IMG/VR virus record: IMGVR_UViG_3300031857_000485
Span: 1 to 39,797 of that record
From: a virus
Length of the DNA stretch: 39,797 nucleotides
Reading direction: 5' to 3' (one strand)
Positions 15,230 to 23,668 of the stretch are shown in pieces. The notes under the pieces were generated by a model, which was not told where the DNA came from, searched no databases, and worked only from the letters and a program-made list of their open reading frames with translations. How positions within the stretch are numbered: the stretch's first letter is position 1; every line of letters starts with the position of its first letter. Both the position numbers and the translations under genes were made by a program.

Positions 15230-17501
15230 AGAACTTCTCCTCAAATGCGCCTTCTGAGTAATCGTCGGAAACAGAGAATTCGCAGCCAATAGGCATGCCC
15301 GGAATATTCAATCCTCTATCTAATTCGACTAAGGCTTTTAGTTTTTTACGATACTGGTCTACGTACTCTTCTTTAACTTCAGCCAACACAGAGTCGTGCA
15401 CTAGGGCGAAGATCTTAGCGTCTATCTTTCTCTCTTCAATATAGTCCTGTAGCTCAACAGCTGCAAGAAGGTTAATATCGGAAGAAGGAGACTGAATTAA
15501 GAAGTTAATACCAGAACGTACTTCGTGAGCAACAATGCCTTTGTTGTCGCTAGCGATATTTCTTAGTCTACGTTTACGGCCGAAGTGACTATAAATGAAC
15601 CCATCAGCAAGAATCTTATCTTCTGAGGTTTTTAGCCACTTCTTAAGTCGCTTGAACGTTTTGAAGTAGTCGTCGATAGCCTCTTGGGCTTCTGACTTAG
15701 TATAAATAGCTCCTGGATCTTTCTCCTGCATACCCTTAGTAACGGTAGCAGAAATCTTATTAGCACCAGCTCCGTATAGAATACCGAACGAAATAGCTTT
15801 AGCAGCCTGACGTTCACCTGGGAATAGTTTTGAAACCTCTTCTACCTTACACGGAAGATTGAACACCTTCTTAGCGATGGTAGAGTGGAAGTCTCCTCCA
15901 GACTTGAACACGTCCATTAGTTCTGGGTCGCCAGAGAGAACAGCGGCGATATACATCTCAGCTGTTTTCAAGTCCATTGATACAATCTTGTACCCTGGGC
16001 GAGCTTTGATACAGCCTTTAACCGCTGGGTTATCCCGCGGTAGCTGCTGCATGTTTAACTTACCGCTAGAGGATAAGCGACCAGATGTGGTAGAATGTAG
16101 GTTGAAGCTGGTTCTGAGCTTGCTGTCCCGGTCAAGTTCGGGGATGATTTTGTCGAGGTAAGTATTCTTGATCTTGCTCTGTTTTCGGATGGTGAGAATA
16201 AGAGCTGGGATTGGATGTGCTTCTGCAAGTTGTTCAAGAACTTCTGCATTTGTGGAGTCAGCTCCCGTTCCGGTAAGGATTCCGGTAGGCTCCAAACGTA
16301 AGTAATCGAACAGTAGCTTTCGCAGTTGTTGGACGGAGTTTGGGTTGAATTCGGCTCCTTGGTCTCGCTCGAATTTTTGAACTTCTGGGTAAGCTTTAAG
16401 GGTAAGTACTGCAGCGTCAATCTCCTTAGTCATAGCCTTTTGGGCTAGCTTTAGTCTCTCAAGATTGAAAGGAACTCCATTATCCTGAATCTTAGTTAAG
16501 AACCTAGAGCCAGGAATGAGGATGTTCTCATACATCTTCAGTAGCCTAGGATTGCGTTCAACGGCTCGACGGAACTTGTCGTAGAGAAGGAATGTGACGC
16601 AAGCGTCGATAGCTGCGTAAGGCCACATAATATCAAAAGGAATTAACCCGTAGTTGAAGTCTCCTTTTAGAATACCATTAGTCTTGCAGTACGTTGAAAT
16701 AAACTGCTGCAGAGGCTCTTCATAGTCCCCATAGTCTGTATATTTAAGTGCTAGTGACTTAAGGCCGTGGTTGCCTGGTTGTTCATCCAGCGTATAATGG
16801 AGAAGCATAGTATCTTCGAACTTAGGGAAGAACCACTTAAAGTGGTAGGCAAACCAACCCATATCGAACTTAGCGTTATGGAATACTACGGTTTTCTTCC
16901 CGAATAGATCACGTAAAAGTTTATCGTTACGTTCACTTAAACAATCGGTGTGAATGTAAGCGCCTGTGTTTGGCGCGGCAGAAATGGAGATGCCAAGCAC
17001 TTCTCCATTTCGTGGGTATAAGTCGCTGGTTTCAGAGTCAAGACCTATATAAGAATAAGGCTGATCGTGGCACCATATTAGATATTTATAAGCTTCTTCT
17101 TCGTCTGTAATACCTTTAAAGTTATTCATATTATATTTAGGAGTAACTTTACTTCCGCTGATAAAAGCGTTAATAGACTTTACAGAATCCTCCCAAAGCG
17201 GTTTAGCTTCAGGCTTGAAAGCAAGCATGGCAGGATTAATAGTAGGAATGAACTTCTCATCCACTACTTTTCCTGAGTATTCTGTTACAGAACTCTTGCC
17301 TGTGAAGAACTTAAAAGGCTCAGAGCCTACTAGGATGACCCAATCATACGCATCCGCGATAGACGTCTCAATAACTACGTCTTTCTTCAGAACTTTCTTA
17401 AGGGTAGGATCGCTGGCTAGCGATACTTTATCATATTCAAATGTGAACTGTCTATAGACAGTATTTGTAGGTTTTGTCTCTACAACTAGTACTCTGGCCA
17501 T
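15201..17501 (-). CDS. DNA polymerase, family A with 3'-5' exonuclease
   Basis: This 766-residue protein has exonuclease motifs IGLDSETSD (Asp155, Glu157), HNAKFDMGW and YAAIDACVTF. The polymerase motifs are A (VSMDLKTAEMYIAA), B (RQAAKAISFGILYG) and C (ALVHDSVLAE). It lacks a 5' nuclease, which is the separate flap exonuclease gene. The first 120 residues are an extra domain (ILVGSEPFKFFTGKSSVTEY) that looks like the uracil-DNA-glycosylase fold found at the N-terminus of some phage polymerases; that part is tentative. It overlaps the primase gene by 16 bases. Confidence 0.95.
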   Translation of the reverse strand: MARVLVVETKPTNTVYRQFTFEYDKVSLASDPTLKKVLKKDVVIETSIADAYDWVILVGSEPFKFFTGKSSVTEYSGKVVDEKFIPTINPAMLAFKPEAKPLWEDSVKSINAFISGSKVTPKYNMNNFKGITDEEEAYKYLIWCHDQPYSYIGLDSETSDLYPRNGEVLGISISAAPNTGAYIHTDCLSERNDKLLRDLFGKKTVVFHNAKFDMGWFAYHFKWFFPKFEDTMLLHYTLDEQPGNHGLKSLALKYTDYGDYEEPLQQFISTYCKTNGILKGDFNYGLIPFDIMWPYAAIDACVTFLLYDKFRRAVERNPRLLKMYENILIPGSRFLTKIQDNGVPFNLERLKLAQKAMTKEIDAAVLTLKAYPEVQKFERDQGAEFNPNSVQQLRKLLFDYLRLEPTGILTGTGADSTNAEVLEQLAEAHPIPALILTIRKQSKIKNTYLDKIIPELDRDSKLRTSFNLHSTTSGRLSSSGKLNMQQLPRDNPAVKGCIKARPGYKIVSMDLKTAEMYIAAVLSGDPELMDVFKSGGDFHSTIAKKVFNLPCKVEEVSKLFPGERQAAKAISFGILYGAGANKISATVTKGMQEKDPGAIYTKSEAQEAIDDYFKTFKRLKKWLKTSEDKILADGFIYSHFGRKRRLRNIASDNKGIVAHEVRSGINFLIQSPSSDINLLAAVELQDYIEERKIDAKIFALVHDSVLAEVKEEYVDQYRKKLKALVELDRGLNIPGMPIGCEFSVSDDYSEGAFEEKFFGEDDQIAA

Positions 17502-18337
17502 TCGCGTGATTTCAACTTTCTAATTTGTTCTCGTGTTAAGCTTCCTGGGTCAGCGCCTTCATCGAAATAATTGGTCAACACTATATTCTTAGTGTGAAAT
17601 CCCATACTATCTGCTAGAGGCACTACTTTCTCGGCAGCGGCTTGCCCCGCCTCGTCGCCGTCAAATAGTACATGCAACTCATGCACGCCTAACATTTTCA
17701 GCAAGCTAAGTTTATCTTCATTAACTGTTTGAGTGCCAAAAGCTGTCATTACGAATGTAATACCATTATCATACAACTTAAGCATATCAAACACGCCTTC
17801 AACAAGTACTATTGTACTAAATTTTGGCTTGTTAGTCATAGGGTACATAGGAGCCTGCGAACCAGCAGGATAAAGCTTGTATTTAGGTTTCGCAAAAGCA
17901 TCGAATGATCTTGCAGAAAAGTTAGTTATTTTACCTGTGATATCATAGATTGGGAACACCAATCTGTTAGGGAATTCGTCCTCATAAGTAAAAGCTTTGA
18001 ATTTCTTATAAGTTGCTGCCGATATACCTCGATAATCGTCCTCCCAGAAAACCGCATCTTCAGGAATCTGCAAGCCCACTCTTTCTAGGGTTACCTGCTC
18101 GATTTTCTTTTTAAGGGTGTTTCTAAGCATATCTAGCCTGGATTGTTCTATTCCAAACTTGCTAAATATGTTTCCTCTATGCCCACAGGAGAAGCAGTGA
18201 AAGATACCAGTAACCCGGTCCATTCTCATGGACGGGTTACTGTCATCGTGTTCCGGGTTAAGGCATTTTATTAAGAAGTCTTTACCGCTGGGGATAAACG
18301 CTATCTTGTGTTTTACTAGAACTTCTTCCACATTCAT
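17486..18337 (-). CDS. DnaG-type primase
   Basis: This 283-residue protein has an N-terminal zinc ribbon (Cys25, His30, Cys48, Cys51; CLNPEH and FHCFSCGHRGN) and a toprim catalytic core, with LVEGVFDML giving the Glu and LFDGDEAGQ giving the DxD. No C-terminal helicase-binding domain is obvious, so it is shorter than cellular DnaG. It is the first gene of a transcript from the promoter at 18358 and leads straight into the polymerase gene. Confidence 0.93.
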   Translation of the reverse strand: MNVEEVLVKHKIAFIPSGKDFLIKCLNPEHDDSNPSMRMDRVTGIFHCFSCGHRGNIFSKFGIEQSRLDMLRNTLKKKIEQVTLERVGLQIPEDAVFWEDDYRGISAATYKKFKAFTYEDEFPNRLVFPIYDITGKITNFSARSFDAFAKPKYKLYPAGSQAPMYPMTNKPKFSTIVLVEGVFDMLKLYDNGITFVMTAFGTQTVNEDKLSLLKMLGVHELHVLFDGDEAGQAAAEKVVPLADSMGFHTKNIVLTNYFDEGADPGSLTREQIRKLKSREWPEY

Positions 18338-18357
18338 GGCATTTCCCTATTTTGATC

Positions 18358-18398
18358 AGTATAGCATAAAGATTTGCTGGTGTCAAGAACTATTTTTG
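18358..18398 (-). promoter_or_regulatory. Near-consensus sigma70 promoter for primase and polymerase
   Basis: The -35 is perfect TTGACA (18381-18386), followed by a 17-base spacer and -10 TATACT (18358-18363). The upstream block AAAAATAGTTC abuts the -35, and its TAG is the stop codon of the helicase gene (18390-18392). The transcript would carry a short leader with AGGGAA before the primase ATG. Confidence 0.9.
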
Positions 18399-19748
18399 CC
18401 ACTTTCTATCTTCTACTTCTTCTTTGTCTTTATCCTCGTCTTCGTCCTTAGCAGTTACAACTGCAGAGTCCGGGCCAATTTTCAGGGTGTCCCAGTCCAT
18501 GCTAGAAGTAAAGTTAGTTTCCGCATTTCTTCTATCTTTTGTACAAGTAAACGTCATTGCACAATCATCCTTTTGATGTGGGTCTAGAGTAAAGGCAGCA
18601 TCTGCTGGGTCCAGAATACCTTTGGCAAATCTGGCTTCTCCACTTGCATCAATCTGATAAGGGCATACCACAGGTATGCCAAACTTTTGTGCAATGTCAG
18701 CTTTTAGAAAGTTAGCCACTTCAATCTGCTCGCCCCAATCAAAAGAGCCTTTTTTAGAGGGAATCTTAGACAGCTTAATTTTGTTTATGTAGTCAATAAT
18801 AATTACTGACGGTTTTATTAGAGGAACTTTACGCTCACACTCTGACCTAATTTTAGATACAGTCATTTGAGGATCATAAATGACTTCAAACCTGGACTCT
18901 TTAAGAGGCAGGCTTATCAGTTTTTTATGAAACTCATCAAAAGAGATGTGCAGCCCGTAATGTTCTTTAAAGAAATCTTCACCACCTTCGTACCTAGAAG
19001 ACCACCATTTTGCTACTCTGAACAGCTCATCCGAGGATAGTGTTCTATTACGTAGTCTATAGGCAGAAACATTTGCACCAATAGATGCAACACGCTGAAT
19101 AATATCGCGCTGGTGCATTTCTATAGTGAAGTACATTGAAGATTTGTTCTCTGCTTGCATATTAGCCATGACATTGGCGCAAACTAGAGATTTTCCTGAT
19201 CCTCGTCTACCCCCAATCATGATTAGATCTTCGGGGGTATATTGGATCACGGAGTCAAATTCAGTATTTAACCCTAATGGTATGTAACGAGATATAACTT
19301 CTTGCGGCTCAAATAGCGCTATCCTTTGCATTGTTTCTTGTTCTTCATCAAGATCGATCTTTTTCTCAATCCCTACGATAACGTCCTGCAGGGCTTGGAT
19401 AGTTTCAGCAGCACTTTCAAAAGCCACGGAATTATCTATAAGTTTCGTAACTCCCTCAAGTACTAGCCGTTGAGAGTAGTCGTTTTTTAGAAACTCTAGA
19501 AGAATACCGGCATCGGTGTCTACTTCTACTTGTTCAACAATAGCTACACGTTGTAGTAGTTGTTTACTTTTGGCATCGAATTTAAGCTCTTCGAAGGTAG
19601 GTAGTTTGTTGAACCTATCTACGAAAGAGGAAACTTTGTCGTATAATGAAGAATATTCAGGTGTAAGATAGTTTTTTCTGAGAGAAGACCAAGTAGAGAT
19701 ATCCTGTTGGGTTAGCAACTGCTTAAATAAAGCACTAGCAAGATCCAA
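18390..19748 (-). CDS. Replicative DNA helicase, DnaB/gp41-like
   Basis: This 452-residue RecA-fold helicase has Walker A GGRRGSGKS (about 179-187), the Glu of MYFTIEM after strand 2, Walker B VIIIDYINK and a C-terminal FTCTKDRR arginine-finger-like loop. The acidic/basic tail (DEDEDKDKEEVEDRKWQK) is typical of such proteins. The start is TTG with GGAG 8 bases upstream. A strong terminator lies just before the gene, so it depends on readthrough. It works with the primase encoded downstream. Confidence 0.92.
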   Translation of the reverse strand: MDLASALFKQLLTQQDISTWSSLRKNYLTPEYSSLYDKVSSFVDRFNKLPTFEELKFDAKSKQLLQRVAIVEQVEVDTDAGILLEFLKNDYSQRLVLEGVTKLIDNSVAFESAAETIQALQDVIVGIEKKIDLDEEQETMQRIALFEPQEVISRYIPLGLNTEFDSVIQYTPEDLIMIGGRRGSGKSLVCANVMANMQAENKSSMYFTIEMHQRDIIQRVASIGANVSAYRLRNRTLSSDELFRVAKWWSSRYEGGEDFFKEHYGLHISFDEFHKKLISLPLKESRFEVIYDPQMTVSKIRSECERKVPLIKPSVIIIDYINKIKLSKIPSKKGSFDWGEQIEVANFLKADIAQKFGIPVVCPYQIDASGEARFAKGILDPADAAFTLDPHQKDDCAMTFTCTKDRRNAETNFTSSMDWDTLKIGPDSAVVTAKDEDEDKDKEEVEDRKWQK

Positions 19749-19762
19749 GGTGTTTCTCCAAC

Positions 19763-19793
19763 AAAAACGGGGTGGAAGTCTCCCTCCACCCCG
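19763..19793 (-). terminator. Intrinsic terminator before helicase gene
   Basis: On the minus strand, nine-base complementary arms CGGGGTGGA / TCCACCCCG enclose a short loop and are followed by TTTTTG. It ends the transcript carrying the abundant-type DNA-binding protein and attenuates the replicative helicase downstream. No consensus promoter lies between it and the helicase start. Confidence 0.9.
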
Positions 19794-19816
19794 CTGTTGC
19801 TCATTAGACTAAAAGA

Positions 19817-20539
19817 TTAGGCTTTTGCAGCATTCTTTGCAGCTTTTGCAGCGCCTGAATAGTCTTTCGCGTCAACTCCACGACGAGTCAACATTGTCTT
19901 CACGCCACGCTCTGAGCGGTCAACTTTCACAGAGATTTCTGCTACAGTCATGTTCGCTAGGTCAAGACCTTCGAACGCATCTTCTACTTTCGCAACGTTC
20001 TTAGACGCTGGGATCGCGGAGATTTCCTTCGTGCGAAGGAGCGATAGAGCCTTACCGCGTACCGAAGGTACCGTGCGGTTTAGCTTGCTAGCGATATCTT
20101 CAAGGAAGGCGTCGTCGTTTGCCATCTTGATGAAAATTGCTTGTTCCTTGTCGTTGAAGGTACGCTCGTAAACTTTCTTCTCAGTTGGCTTAACAGCGTC
20201 GGTAAGTTCCATAGAAAGAACTTTACCTTGAATTTGCTTCGCGGAGAAAGCGCCGTTAGCAAATGCTGCTGCGATTTCTGCGAATGTGTAGTCTCCGGAA
20301 TTCTTAACAAGGAACTCGCGAAGAGCGTCTTCTTGTTCTTCCGTGAACGTCTTGGTGGCTACAGTTGCCGACTTCTCGACGTCATAGCCTTCTTTACGAA
20401 GCTTAGCAGCGATTGAACGTGCAGTTGTTTCCAGTTCTACAGCGGCTGCATTTACAGTTTGAATAGATACTGGTTCTTCGTTGCCTACGTAAGCTACTAG
20501 CTGCGCAAGGCGGGCTTCATCCCATTTTGGTAGTGCCAT
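19817..20539 (-). CDS. Multi-HTH DNA-binding protein, T5 D5-like
   Basis: This 240-residue Ala-rich protein is made of several short helical units of the form 'aromatic/acidic start, then IAxxLxRxxxxVRxKxLxL' (about residues 5-50, 66-108, 127-170 and 195-225). Each looks like a small DNA-binding three-helix motif (TARSIAAKLRKEGY, SKLNRTVPSVRGKALSLL, KVDRSERGVKTMLTRRG). The last residues are a Lys/Ala tail. T5 D5 has the same size and location and is a DNA-binding regulator. It begins by overlapping the ligB stop (TAATG) and is followed by a strong terminator, so high expression is likely. Confidence 0.75.
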   Translation of the reverse strand: MALPKWDEARLAQLVAYVGNEEPVSIQTVNAAAVELETTARSIAAKLRKEGYDVEKSATVATKTFTEEQEDALREFLVKNSGDYTFAEIAAAFANGAFSAKQIQGKVLSMELTDAVKPTEKKVYERTFNDKEQAIFIKMANDDAFLEDIASKLNRTVPSVRGKALSLLRTKEISAIPASKNVAKVEDAFEGLDLANMTVAEISVKVDRSERGVKTMLTRRGVDAKDYSGAAKAAKNAAKA

Positions 20540-21261
20540 TATATTAGATCCTTTATATTATTAATAATGATTGTGCCATTGGCACGTGCTTTTTCAGTCT
20601 TTGCGCTTTCAACCCCAGACTCGTTAACCAGATACTTGGTTGTCTTAGTCACGCTTTCTACTGGTGTATATCCTTTTTCGGAAAGGTAAACATTAGCTTC
20701 GGCTTTAGTTTTGAAAGACTTTAGTTTTCCAGTAATACATACTGTATCACCTGTAGTATTTTTCTTCTCAGCTATGAAAGAAAATGGTAGGTCTATCCAT
20801 TCCTCTGTATCTAGCCAATTAAGAAGATTAGTGGCGGCTTTGGGGCCAAGAACAGAATTCGCTAACTTTTCTGTGATTTCACTTAAATGGTTAATATTAG
20901 CGCATATTTTGTCTGAGGCTACTTTGCCTATTAGTGGTATACCCATGGCGGGGAGAACTTGGTTTAGGCTCGCAGTTTTACTTTTTTCAATGTTTGCATA
21001 GAGCTTATTACCTAACGCGTCTCCGAGACACTGGTTAATATCATCTTTATCTAAACTATATAAGTCTGTGATAGAGACGACGTTTAGTTTACGAATTGCT
21101 GCAGGTCCTAGCCCGATTATTTTTAGGACCTTTCCAAAATTCTCTATTAGTTTGAGTCCTTGTGCGGGGCAGTCAGCGTTTCTACAGTAAAGGACAGAAT
21201 TAACGATCTCAAGCGTACTGCTACAAGATGGGCAATGTTTTGGGGCTTCGATCTGTGTCAT
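20539..21261 (-). CDS. NAD-dependent DNA ligase, C-terminal subunit (zinc finger, HhH, BRCT)
   Basis: This 240-residue protein begins with the ligase zinc finger (Cys10, Cys13, Cys26, Cys31; HCPSCSS and YCRNADCPAQ). Helix-hairpin-helix segments follow (LGPAAIRKLNVVSITDLY, then VLPAMGIPLIGKVASDKI), and a BRCT domain occupies about 165-240 (DTVCITGKLKSFKTK). No adenylation domain is present; that is encoded at 24350-25315. T5 also has a two-gene ligase. Together the two proteins should seal nicks. The gene has its own promoter at 21284. Confidence 0.92.
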   Translation of the reverse strand: MTQIEAPKHCPSCSSTLEIVNSVLYCRNADCPAQGLKLIENFGKVLKIIGLGPAAIRKLNVVSITDLYSLDKDDINQCLGDALGNKLYANIEKSKTASLNQVLPAMGIPLIGKVASDKICANINHLSEITEKLANSVLGPKAATNLLNWLDTEEWIDLPFSFIAEKKNTTGDTVCITGKLKSFKTKAEANVYLSEKGYTPVESVTKTTKYLVNESGVESAKTEKARANGTIIINNIKDLI

Positions 21262-21283
21262 ATGTATCTCTTACTGTCCTTAT

Positions 21284-21324
21284 AGTATAACCCCGATGAC
21301 CGTCAAAGTCAAGGAGAATTTTTC
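21284..21324 (-). promoter_or_regulatory. Sigma70-type promoter for ligB and D5-like gene
   Basis: The -35 TTGACT (21307-21312), 17-base spacer and -10 TATACT (21284-21289) lie downstream of AAAAATTCTCC. The initial transcript after the -10, ATAAGGAC, nearly matches that of the promoter at 39146, suggesting a shared start module. Confidence 0.88.
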
Positions 21325-21990
21325 TTAGCTGTCCAAGTTGAAAATATTAATACCATATAGATCATTGATAATCCAACCAGCGTCAACTGCAATTTTTTGA
21401 TGCTCTTTTTGAGTACCATTTGCTGAGCGAAGTTGAACAAAGTGAATCCAGCTACGAAGCGTGCCATTCATGTAAAGCCTACTCTTAGTGTTACCCTCTG
21501 GAAGCACAGCGCGAGCTTGTTCTTTAGCAATACCGTTGCTGACCGCCCATGTGTAAGCTTCCATAGACATATTATATACTCTTTGTTGTTCAATTAACCA
21601 ACGAGCTTTTAATTGCTCATCCTCAGTTTCGATAGAGTTCTGCCTATTTTTATTATCTTGAAGACGAGCTTCTCTAGGCACATACTGCTCACCAAGTGCT
21701 GCGGGGTCAGCGTATCGCTGACTAAACTCCTGAAAGCTGAAAGACCTGTGACGAAGAATCTGACGTGCGATGTCCCTAGTTGTTGTGATCTCCATACATA
21801 CAGAAACCATTTCGAACGGAGACCAGTGATTATTATCAATAAGATATTTGATGAGCTTAGGGGCTGTATCCATTTTGTCCTGGTTTGCAGGATTGGAAAC
21901 TTTAGCACAATAGGCTACTAGATCGAGAGGCAGAGATACTTTCCCAAACTCACGTTCAGGTTGGGAATACGAAATTAACTTGACCGACAA
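21325..21990 (-). CDS. thyX: Flavin-dependent thymidylate synthase ThyX
   Basis: This 221-residue protein carries the ThyX signature RHRSFSFQEFSQRY (80-93; the RHRxxSxxxxSxR class) and the substrate-binding segment LPEGNTKSRLYMNGTLRSW. It makes dTMP using FADH2 and methylene-folate. The start is a TTG preceded by AGGAGG at 5 bases, so initiation should be strong in spite of the weak codon. It lies between the two ligase genes and complements nrdAB in dNTP supply. Confidence 0.95.
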   Translation of the reverse strand: MSVKLISYSQPEREFGKVSLPLDLVAYCAKVSNPANQDKMDTAPKLIKYLIDNNHWSPFEMVSVCMEITTTRDIARQILRHRSFSFQEFSQRYADPAALGEQYVPREARLQDNKNRQNSIETEDEQLKARWLIEQQRVYNMSMEAYTWAVSNGIAKEQARAVLPEGNTKSRLYMNGTLRSWIHFVQLRSANGTQKEHQKIAVDAGWIINDLYGINIFNLDS

Positions 21991-21991
21991 A

Positions 21992-22081
21992 TCAGCCTCC
22001 TGTGAACATAATATAAATTTGGTAAACTAAGGCTGCCACAGCAAGTACAGCGCCGCCGCCTAGTATGATCTTATTTTTCAT
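21992..22081 (-). CDS. 29-residue single-pass membrane peptide
   Basis: The peptide is MKNKIILGGGAVLAVAALVYQIYIMF plus TGG: two lysines then one hydrophobic segment of about 20 residues, too short for most gene callers. Its ATG lies within the upstream gene's last codons, and its last codons are the Shine-Dalgarno sequence for thyX (AGGAGG). Translation would therefore couple it to thyX. Function unknown; a lysis or superinfection-type small membrane protein is possible. Confidence 0.55.
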   Translation of the reverse strand: MKNKIILGGGAVLAVAALVYQIYIMFTGG

Positions 22082-22277
22082 TTCGTAGCTTTTCTCTGAG
22101 TCTACGGTTGCGTTTCTTCAACCGCTTGACTTCTTGCTCTAGCTGACCAATCTTATCAGAATCTATAGCTTTCCATAGACCTGAAAAAATACCGGCTTTG
22201 ATGAGAGCATCCTGCCCTTCGTCATCGTACTCTACAGTAAATGAACCGTTTTTCTCTAATTTAGCTTCTAAAAGCAT
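22071..22277 (-). CDS. Small coiled-coil protein, unknown function
   Basis: I start at the ATG at 22277 (MLLEAKLEKNGSF), preceded by GGAG at 8 bases, which gives 68 residues. The first half is a small mixed domain. The C-terminal 30 residues (DKIGQLEQEVKRLKKRN, then RRLREKLRNEK) form a basic leucine-containing coiled coil, perhaps a dimer or nucleic-acid-binding tail. It overlaps both neighbours. Confidence 0.55.
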   Translation of the reverse strand: MLLEAKLEKNGSFTVEYDDEGQDALIKAGIFSGLWKAIDSDKIGQLEQEVKRLKKRNRRLREKLRNEK

Positions 22278-22491
22278 CTGCGTATCTCCAGGCAACTGGG
22301 TGAAAGTGAGAGTGTATAGGATGAATATCCCCCTCAGGGAAGAAGGCTACCCCATTAGATACCCATCTTACATAGCCTTGCTCTATTCTAGGGTAATTTG
22401 AAACGGAGCTTACTGTAGAAGTGTCAAAAACAACAATTACAAGCTCGTTTGTAGGAGGCCATTGGTCATAGTACCATTTAATATCTAGCAT
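22261..22491 (-). CDS. Small hypothetical protein (76 residues)
   Basis: The sequence has the pattern W-x-Pro-x-x-x-ELVIVVFDTS, then GYVRWVSNG and a His-rich tail, HPIHSHFHPVAW. This resembles the short 'W-P-x-x-x-E-V-L-V' phage proteins of the DUF551 kind, but the match is by eye only. It is adjacent to the radical SAM gene with no gap, so it is likely co-translated. No function can be given. Confidence 0.5.
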   Translation of the reverse strand: MLDIKWYYDQWPPTNELVIVVFDTSTVSSVSNYPRIEQGYVRWVSNGVAFFPEGDIHPIHSHFHPVAWRYADAFRS

Positions 22492-23328
22492 TTAATAGAC
22501 CCTCACACCGTTTTCGCAAGTTTGGCAGAGCAGGAAAGGAGTATCTGGCTCTGGTATTACTTGGTTATACTCTTGGGTAAATAAGTTACCTAGTATATAT
22601 TTAAGGCTGTAATCCATACAACATAAGGATACATCGCCATTAGGCAGCAGTACATTATGGTATAATTTTTCCATACAACCACAAGTCTTAGGGTTTGTGC
22701 TATAGGGTGTAGTTCGTATCTTGCTTCTTATGATACTATACTCTGGTTTTTGAGCTACTTCTTTACTCAAGTTTCCAGCTCTATCGTAAAAAGCTGGGAC
22801 TACAGCTCTATCAAAGATATGAGTTATATCGGGGTGTATATTTGGGCTCATACACATAGTGTAGAAGTTAGTAATAGGAAATTCTTTAAATTTTTCCAGA
22901 ACCTGAATATAGTTTTTAGTAATTGGGTGTTTAGCTATTCTTTCAGCATCTGGTAGATGTAAAGTGAAGCCCCCGTTAGGGTGGCCTGCAAATTGTACGT
23001 GCCTTAGCCGTTCTACGTCTTCTGGCATCATTCCTACGCCAGTGGTAAAAGCTGCTACTTCGTGTCCTTTATAGTAGGCCCACAGCACCATGTCTGTGCA
23101 AGCTCTATTCAACCAAGGCTCAGTGAAGCCGGAAAAAGTAACTCGTACTTGTGTAGGTATCTTATCTAGTACTAGCTTAAAATTGTCTAAAGTTAGTGTC
23201 CTAATATCTGAAGTGTAAGCTTTTTCTAGTGTTCTTTGGGGACAAAAGGCACAATCTACCACACATCCTTTAGGGGCTATATTAGTAGTGATCTCTAGTG
23301 TGGGGTACTCAGTTGTCATCCAAAACAT
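22492..23328 (-). CDS. Radical SAM protein with SPASM-like C-terminus
   Basis: This 278-residue protein has the [4Fe-4S]/SAM motif Cx3Cx2C at Cys22, Cys26 and Cys29 (GCVVDCAFCP). A TIM-barrel-like stretch follows (VTFSGFTEPWLN, AAFTTGVGMM). The C-terminus has extra cysteines in SPASM arrangement (CGCMEKL, VSLCCMDYS, then CQTCENG), which usually hold auxiliary clusters for peptide or protein modification. An internal start at 23319 is possible. It neighbours a Bfd-like [2Fe-2S] peptide and a 2OG oxygenase, so this is an iron-dependent modification cluster. The substrate is unknown. Confidence 0.85.
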   Translation of the reverse strand: MFWMTTEYPTLEITTNIAPKGCVVDCAFCPQRTLEKAYTSDIRTLTLDNFKLVLDKIPTQVRVTFSGFTEPWLNRACTDMVLWAYYKGHEVAAFTTGVGMMPEDVERLRHVQFAGHPNGGFTLHLPDAERIAKHPITKNYIQVLEKFKEFPITNFYTMCMSPNIHPDITHIFDRAVVPAFYDRAGNLSKEVAQKPEYSIIRSKIRTTPYSTNPKTCGCMEKLYHNVLLPNGDVSLCCMDYSLKYILGNLFTQEYNQVIPEPDTPFLLCQTCENGVRVY

Positions 23329-23668
23329 TTAAAACGTCCTTAAGTATTGCAATATTAAAGCACTCAGTGTGGCCACCAAAAGACTCAGCAGGATAATATC
23401 GCTCACATGCAAATTCTCTATGAAGTGTTTGCTCCAGGTTGTAAACTTCTTCCAGAGTTCCCTTAATGATTTTTTGGACTCTGTGCTCATAGATACGAAA
23501 GCCCCCTGCGCGGGCAGAAACAGCTTTGTAGCTTTTTCCTTTGGTAATTCCGATTTTGATACACTCACGTTTATCAGTCCTTTTATTAACAAGTACTAGA
23601 AGATATAGTACTCCGGGGGATTTGGCTACGTCTGGATTATTTTTGAAATATGTTGTGCTGTATGACAT
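23309..23668 (-). CDS. GIY-YIG-like protein (T5orf172/MUG113 type)
   Basis: This 119-residue protein has the GIY-YIG-fold pair GVLYLLVLVN (19-28) and CIKIGITKG (36-44), then an Arg (VSARAGGFRIYEHRV) and a Glu (NLEQTLHREF), with a characteristic FGGHTECF near the end. Single-domain members of this family occur as free-standing phage nucleases or inactive DNA-binding proteins. It could be a homing-type or recombination nuclease. It overlaps the radical SAM gene by 20 bases. Confidence 0.75.
   Translation of the reverse strand: MSYSTTYFKNNPDVAKSPGVLYLLVLVNKRTDKRECIKIGITKGKSYKAVSARAGGFRIYEHRVQKIIKGTLEEVYNLEQTLHREFACERYYPAESFGGHTECFNIAILKDVLNVLDDN

Noticed and set aside
14738-15289. Longer start at 15289 for the post-polymerase gene
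   Set aside because: The TTG at 15229 has GAGGAG at ideal spacing, whereas the 15289 start has none.
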